A stretch of DNA of 9,658 nt. Source: Paracoccaceae bacterium. Lineage in GTDB: Bacteria > Pseudomonadota > Alphaproteobacteria > Rhodobacterales > Rhodobacteraceae. Where the stretch lies: contig JABSSB010000066.1 in assembly GCA_013214715.1 (NCBI GenBank), positions 1 through 9,658 on the forward strand. The letters are read 5' to 3'. This document shows, one piece after another, positions 6,119 to 9,658 of the stretch. Each line of letters starts with the position of its first letter. The first letter of the stretch is position 1. The notes below the pieces were generated by a model. That model had not been told where the DNA came from, made no database searches, and saw only the letters and a list, made by a program, of their open reading frames with translations. The position numbers and the translations under genes are program-made.

Positions 6119-7765
6119 ATGAGCGAAAATGAATCGCAGTCCACAGCGATGACACAGCTTTTGACGGCGGCTCAGATGCGCAAGGCGGAACTGTCAGCGA
6201 TCGAGGCCGGTATGGTCACGGGACTGGAACTCATGGAACGGGCAGGGCGGGGCGTGATCGAGGCCGTGTTCGCGCATTGGCCGGATCTGGCGCTGGATGG
6301 GGGCTCTGCCCCCGCGGCTGCGCCGCTCCCCCGGGGTATTTTGAAAGAGAAGAAAACCGCGGTGATCCTGTGTGGCCCCGGCAACAATGGCGGCGACGGG
6401 TTTGTGGTGGCGCGGCTTTTGCATGGGCAGGGATGGGAGGTGAATGTCTTTCTTTATGGGGACGTGGATCGCCTGCCGCCGGATGCGGCCGAAAACCATC
6501 GACGATGGGCAGAGATCGGGGAGGTCACCTGTCGCGCCATTGATCCTCCGCCCTTGATGGACGACAGCTTGCATGTCAGGTCGCATGTCGATCTGGTGGT
6601 TGATGCGCTGTTTGGCACCGGGTTGACGCGCTCTTTTGGGGGCCTGTTTGCAATGTTTGCTGACCCAACAGTGCAAGCTGCCATGGCCGGGCAGGGCACG
6701 CGAACCGTTGCGGTGGATGTCCCTACGGGACTTTGTTCCGATAGCGGGCGCGTGCTGGGCGTCTGTATTCCGGCTGATCTGACCGTGACATTCCATTCTA
6801 TGAAGCCGGGGCATCATCTTGCCGATGGGCCTGCCATGTGTGGCGCGGTCAGAGTGGTTGATATCGGGTTGAACACCGCACCGCCCTGCGCCGCGGAGGA
6901 ACTGTCCCATATTGCAAAACCGCCGGCGCCAAGCCTGCTGACGAAATCTACAACGGGCCACAAGTTTTCGCATGGTCATGCTCTGGTTCTGACAGGCGGG
7001 GCCGGGCGCACCGGCGCGGCGCGGCTTGCCGGGCGCGCGGCCTTACGTGTCGGGGCGGGATTGGTCACATTGGCGGTGCCGGGGGCGGCGCAGCAGGAGG
7101 TGGCCTGCCAGATCACGGCCTTGATGCTGCACCGGGTGGACGATGGGGGCACGCTGGCGGAGGTTTTGAAGGATGATCGCCTGACCGCACTTTGTCTTGG
7201 GCCGGGCCTTGGCTTGAGCGAGCGGCAGGCGGGGCTGGTCGCGGCGGCGCTTGAGGCGCGGCGGCCGACGGTGCTTGATGCTGATGCGCTGAGCTTGGTC
7301 GCGGCCGACAAAGCCTTGGCTGAGAGGGTGCATGATGGATGCGTGCTGACCCCGCATATGGGGGAGTTCCGCCGCCTGTTTCCTGATCTTGCAGACAGGC
7401 TTGAGGGCAAGCCGCGAACCGGCCCTGCGTTTTCCAAACTGGATGCAGCGCGGGCTGCAGCGGCGCGGGCCGGATGCCACGTGTTGATCAAAGGCCCGGA
7501 TACGGTCATCGCTGCGCCGGAGGGGGCCGTGACACTGCAATCGTCGTACTATGGACAGGCGGTGCCCTGGCTGGCCACAGCTGGAGCCGGAGATGTGCTG
7601 GCCGGGATTATTTGTGGTTTGCTGGCCCGCGGCCTCGACACAGGGTGCGCTGCGGCCGCAGGGGCGTGGTTGCACAGTGCCGCCGCGCGGCGCTTTGGGC
7701 CTGGTTTGATTGCCGAAGATCTGCCCGAACAAATTCCTGCTGTTTTGCGTGATCTGGGTGCATAA
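6119..7765 (+). CDS. nnr: Bifunctional NAD(P)H-hydrate epimerase / ADP-dependent dehydratase
   Basis: Repairs hydrated NADH and NADPH (NADHX/NADPHX). The N-terminal YjeF_N domain epimerises the R and S forms; the C-terminal ribokinase-like domain dehydrates S-NAD(P)HX using ADP. The 548-residue protein shows CGPGNNGGDGF (85-95), VDALFGTGLTR and AVDVPTGLCSDSG in the epimerase half. The dehydratase half has a GGAGRTGAARLAGRAAL segment near 294, CLGPGLGL, VLDADALS, VLTPHMGEF (409-417) and the catalytic GAGD (489-492, in ATAGAGDVLAG). Both domains look complete. The start is unsure: ATG 6119 has only a weak GAG eight or more bases upstream, while ATG 6149 (MTQLLTAAQMRKAE) gives an N-terminus more like other family members. 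Residues about 61-79 come from a GC-rich palindromic element read in frame, which lengthens the linker before the first nucleotide-binding strand. It diverges from glnB, an order I recall as common in Rhodobacteraceae. Confidence 0.95.
   Translation: MSENESQSTAMTQLLTAAQMRKAELSAIEAGMVTGLELMERAGRGVIEAVFAHWPDLALDGGSAPAAAPLPRGILKEKKTAVILCGPGNNGGDGFVVARLLHGQGWEVNVFLYGDVDRLPPDAAENHRRWAEIGEVTCRAIDPPPLMDDSLHVRSHVDLVVDALFGTGLTRSFGGLFAMFADPTVQAAMAGQGTRTVAVDVPTGLCSDSGRVLGVCIPADLTVTFHSMKPGHHLADGPAMCGAVRVVDIGLNTAPPCAAEELSHIAKPPAPSLLTKSTTGHKFSHGHALVLTGGAGRTGAARLAGRAALRVGAGLVTLAVPGAAQQEVACQITALMLHRVDDGGTLAEVLKDDRLTALCLGPGLGLSERQAGLVAAALEARRPTVLDADALSLVAADKALAERVHDGCVLTPHMGEFRRLFPDLADRLEGKPRTGPAFSKLDAARAAAARAGCHVLIKGPDTVIAAPEGAVTLQSSYYGQAVPWLATAGAGDVLAGIICGLLARGLDTGCAAAAGAWLHSAAARRFGPGLIAEDLPEQIPAVLRDLGA
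6299..6355. repeat. GC-rich palindromic (REP-like) element inside nnr
   Basis: GGGGG (6299-6303) pairs with CCCCC (6309-6313) around CTCTG, or alternatively with CCCCC at 6328-6332. GCGGC-TGC-GCCGC (6314-6326) is a second perfect hairpin, and CCCCCGGGG follows at 6328-6336. A TATTTTGAAAGAGAAGAAA tail completes it. From memory this resembles a dispersed element that is usually intergenic in Roseobacter-group genomes; that recollection is not a search result. Here it is read without a frameshift and encodes a low-complexity Gly-Ser-Ala-Pro then Lys/Glu-rich linker (residues about 61-79) between the N-terminal helix and the conserved strand of the epimerase domain. Confidence 0.55.
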
Positions 7766-7828
7766 GGTCCGGGCCGTGATTTTGCCTCTCGCAACTCCTC
7801 GCTGGCTTTGCTATCGGTGACGCCGGAT

Positions 7829-7913
7829 GCGGGCGTGGCGGAATTGGTAGACGCACCAGATTTAGGTTCTGGCGCCGCAAGGTGTGGGAGTTCGAGTCTC
7901 CCCGCCCGCACCA
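7829..7913 (+). tRNA. tRNA-Leu (anticodon UAG)
   Basis: A complete 85-nt class II tRNA with encoded CCA. The acceptor stem pairs GCGGGCG (7829-7835) with CGCCCGC (7903-7909), then discriminator A7910 and CCA 7911-7913. The anticodon stem CCAGA/TCTGG (7856-7860, 7868-7872) encloses the loop TTTAGGT with anticodon TAG at 7863-7865, reading CUN leucine codons. The long variable arm (about 7873-7885) and the T arm GGGAG-TTCGAGT-CTCCC (7886-7902) are intact. It begins 63 bp after nnr. No convincing own promoter or terminator was found. Confidence 0.98.
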
Positions 7914-8007
7914 AACAGCCGGTATGCGTCTTTTCGCCACAAGCCTGACTGAGAGCGGCAAACTCCACGGTTATATGGTCAAATGCACACAGTTGCGGAA
8001 ATCGCCT

Positions 8008-8038
8008 ACACGTGTTGCGTGCATCGCAATTGACGTCA
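8008..8038. promoter_or_regulatory. Palindrome cluster upstream of the porin gene
   Basis: Three dyads lie within 31 bp: ACACGTGT (8008-8015), TTGCG-TGCAT-CGCAA (8015-8029) and TGACGTCA (8031-8038). The two perfect octamer palindromes have centres 23 bp apart, roughly two helical turns, so a dimeric regulator could bind both on one DNA face. TTGACG at 8030-8035 resembles a -35 box, but no well-spaced -10 follows. The region is about 90-115 bp before the porin start. Function is inference. Confidence 0.35.
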
Positions 8039-8124
8039 TGCCAGCTTCACGCTTCTGTTATCCAATAGGAATATCAAATGAATCGCGCGACTTGCGCGGA
8101 ATTTTACCAGTGAGGATGGCGATC

Positions 8125-9243
8125 ATGCGTATCTCGACAATTTTGTCTGCATCGACTGCGATACTGGCAGCTGCGGCTGTTCCAGCGGCGGCGCAGCTGA
8201 AATATGAAAATGCATCGGGCGGGTCGGTGCTGCTTTATGGTCAGGTGACCCCCACGATCCAATCGGTCAATGACGGCGAGTCGACGACAACCAGTCTGGT
8301 CGACAACGACCACGCGAACACCCGCGTCGGGGCATTTGTGACGCAGCCTTACAATGCTGGTCAATTCAAGTTCAATTTCGAAACTGCTCTTGGCGCGCCA
8401 GCAACATCCAAGGTCAGCCAGACATTCGAGCCGGACTGGACGTGGAATCGGACCAACCTGCGGAAGATTGATTTCAGTTTCGCCGCCGATTGGGGAACGG
8501 TTTACGCAGGGCAGGGGTCGATGGCGACCGATGGCGTTGCGCAAAACGATCTGTCCGGCACCACACTGACCACCTATGTCGCGTCAAGCAATGATGGCTA
8601 TGGCGATTTCGAATTCCGCAATGCCGATGGCACCTTGTCGGGTGTGCGGATCGACAGCCTCAACAGTGACTTTGATGGCACACGCAAAGGTCGGGTGCGC
8701 TATGACTCGCCGTCTGTCAATGGCTTTGGCATCCGCTTTGCTGCTGGCAAGGAAATTCTGTCCAAGGCGCCGGGAGCCTCGGACGACAGCTTCTATGATG
8801 CGGCGCTGACCTATGCGAATGATTTCGACACGGTCGAAGTGCAGGGCGCTGTCGGTTATGCCCAGCAGCAACGCAAAAATGCCAGCGATGTGAAGGACAC
8901 GTTTGGCTCGGTCTCGGTGTTGTTCCAGAGCGGGTTCAATATCACCCTTGCAGCCGGGTCCAGACAGAATGGCGGGCAGTACACCTATGGCAAGCTTGGC
9001 TACAAGGCGAACTGGTTCCAGGTCGGCTCGACCGCGATCGGGATCGATTATTATGACGGCAAGGATTTCAACAGCACGTTGGTGAATGACCAGTATAACG
9101 CCTATGGCTTCGGTGTGACGCAGACATTCACGAATGTCGGGATGGAAGGCTATTTTGGCTATCGTCGGCATAATCTGAAAGCCACCGGGCAAGACTATCA
9201 AGACATCGATGGCTTCCTTCTGGGGGGACGCTGGAAGTTCTGA
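8125..9243 (+). CDS. Outer-membrane porin
   Basis: A 372-residue general-porin-like beta barrel for passive diffusion of small solutes. A clear Sec signal peptide (MRISTILSASTAILAAAAVP) ends in AAA with likely cleavage before Q24, giving a mature start QLKYENASGGSVLLYGQVTP. The body is rich in alternating aromatic/hydrophobic strands and Gly/Asp/Asn turns (such as RVGAFVTQPYNAGQFKFNFE), with few cysteines, and ends in the barrel signature GGRWKF with a terminal phenylalanine recognised by the Bam machinery. Length fits trimeric alphaproteobacterial porins. I chose ATG 8125 because GAGG (8112-8115) sits nine bases upstream and the signal peptide starts there; ATG 8116 is too close to that site, and the frame opens far upstream into the tRNA without meaning. 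It lies between tRNA-Leu and tig and has its own terminator. Substrate specificity cannot be judged. Confidence 0.88.
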   Translation: MRISTILSASTAILAAAAVPAAAQLKYENASGGSVLLYGQVTPTIQSVNDGESTTTSLVDNDHANTRVGAFVTQPYNAGQFKFNFETALGAPATSKVSQTFEPDWTWNRTNLRKIDFSFAADWGTVYAGQGSMATDGVAQNDLSGTTLTTYVASSNDGYGDFEFRNADGTLSGVRIDSLNSDFDGTRKGRVRYDSPSVNGFGIRFAAGKEILSKAPGASDDSFYDAALTYANDFDTVEVQGAVGYAQQQRKNASDVKDTFGSVSVLFQSGFNITLAAGSRQNGGQYTYGKLGYKANWFQVGSTAIGIDYYDGKDFNSTLVNDQYNAYGFGVTQTFTNVGMEGYFGYRRHNLKATGQDYQDIDGFLLGGRWKF

Positions 9244-9266
9244 GCACCCACCCTATGCAGCCTTGC

Positions 9267-9299
9267 AACCGCGGTCCTTGGTGGCCGCGGTTTTCGTTT
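9267..9299 (+). terminator. Rho-independent terminator of the porin gene
   Basis: AACCGCGG (9267-9274) and CCGCGGTT (9285-9292) form a perfect 8-bp inverted repeat with a 10-base loop that can pair further (CC/GG). It is followed by TTTTCGTTT. It lies 23 bp after the porin stop. Confidence 0.85.
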
Positions 9300-9344
9300 G
9301 CTGCGGCCTGTGGATGATTTCCCGTATCGTCAGGCCAAAACCGC

Positions 9345-9373
9345 TTGCACCCTTGCGGGACAGTCAATAGAAC
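9345..9373 (+). promoter_or_regulatory. Possible sigma-70 promoter for tig
   Basis: TTGCAC (9345-9350) and TAGAAC (9368-9373) lie 17 bp apart, each matching four of six consensus bases. Transcription would start near 9380, giving a leader of about 58 bases that contains the hairpin at 9390-9412. It sits downstream of the porin terminator, where tig needs its own promoter. Confidence 0.4.
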
Positions 9374-9389
9374 GCGCCAAACTCTGACC

Positions 9390-9412
9390 GTCCGGCCCGC
9401 AAGGCGCCGGAC
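9390..9412 (+). promoter_or_regulatory. Stem-loop in the tig leader
   Basis: GTCCGGC (9390-9396) and GCCGGAC (9406-9412) form a perfect 7-bp stem with a 9-base loop. It ends 12 bases before the tig ribosome binding site (9425-9429). No T run follows, so it is not an intrinsic terminator; a role in mRNA stability or translation control is possible. Most of its loop and one stem base (CCCGCAAGG, 9396-9404) is an exact reverse complement of CCTTGCGGG at 9351-9359. Confidence 0.45.
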
Positions 9413-9437
9413 GCTACATTTCATGGGGAAACATCAA

Positions 9438-9658
9438 ATGCAGGTCACCGAGACGCTGAACGAAGGGCTCAAGCGCGCCTACGCCATCACCGTCACCGCC
9501 GACGAGCTGGACGCGAAAGTCAATGAAAAGCTGGTCGAAGCGCAGCCCGAAGTTGAGATGAAGGGCTTCCGCAAAGGGAAGGTTCCGATGGCGCTGCTGA
9601 AAAAGCAGTTCGGCCAGCGCCTGATGGGCGAAGCGATGCAGGAAAGCATCGACGGCGC
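9438..9658 (+). CDS. tig: Trigger factor, N-terminal part (cut by window edge)
   Basis: The first 73 codons of trigger factor, the ribosome-bound chaperone and peptidyl-prolyl isomerase that meets nascent chains at the exit tunnel. The N-terminal ribosome-binding domain is visible: MQVTETLNEGLKRAYAITVT, then the L23-docking signature GFRKGKVP at residues 43-50, then the helix LLKKQFGQRLMGEAMQESI. The ATG at 9438 has GGGGA (9425-9429) eight bases upstream. The PPIase and C-terminal domains lie beyond the right edge. In many alphaproteobacteria clpP/clpX or similar genes are elsewhere, so nothing about its operon can be said. Confidence 0.95.
   Translation, partial: MQVTETLNEGLKRAYAITVTADELDAKVNEKLVEAQPEVEMKGFRKGKVPMALLKKQFGQRLMGEAMQESIDG

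Noticed and set aside
7766..7828. Promoter for tRNA-Leu
   Set aside because: TTGCCT (7782-7787) is too far from the only -10-like sequences (around 7809-7816); no acceptable spacing was found.
7882..8124. Upstream extension of the porin frame into tRNA-Leu
   Set aside because: It overlaps the tRNA, lacks a ribosome binding site, and the signal peptide begins at 8125.

Overview
The window looks like a chromosomal segment from a marine alphaproteobacterium of the Roseobacter group (Rhodobacteraceae). Three things point there: a DMSP lyase of the DddP type, the glnB-glnA / nnr / tRNA-Leu / tig gene order, and GC-rich coding with Rhodobacterales-style short intergenic regions. No transposase, integrase or CRISPR array is visible.

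Layout. Positions 1-423 hold no convincing gene and include an AT-rich stretch (about 220-320). A MarR-family regulator (424-909, +) runs tail to tail into dddP (913-2253, -), with only 3 bp between the stop codons. dddP shares a 142-bp intergenic region with a divergent gene for a DUF3445 / heme-dependent oxidative N-demethylase-like protein (2396-3133, +). That gene converges on an unrecognised 332-residue protein with a hydrophobic C-terminus (3134-4132, -); the two stop codons share one TGATCA. A strong terminator separates the latter from the glnB-glnA operon (glnB 5640-5978, glnA 4200-5606, both -). Divergent from glnB is nnr (6119-7765, +), the bifunctional NAD(P)HX repair enzyme. A tRNA-Leu(UAG) (7829-7913, +), a porin (8125-9243, +) with its terminator, and the 5' end of trigger factor tig (9438 to the right edge, +) follow.

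Function. The left third suggests use of methylated osmolytes: DddP cleaves DMSP to acrylate and dimethyl sulfide, and the DUF3445 protein belongs to a family linked to methylamine oxidation. The centre is core nitrogen assimilation: glutamine synthetase with its adenylylation tyrosine, and PII with its uridylylation tyrosine. The right part is housekeeping: metabolite repair, tRNA, outer-membrane permeability and protein folding.

I found no clearly novel multi-gene system. The best second looks are a GC-rich palindromic repeat read in frame inside nnr, an inverted-repeat cluster in the tig leader, a -24/-12-like element upstream of glnB, and dyads in the dddP/DUF3445 and porin upstream regions.
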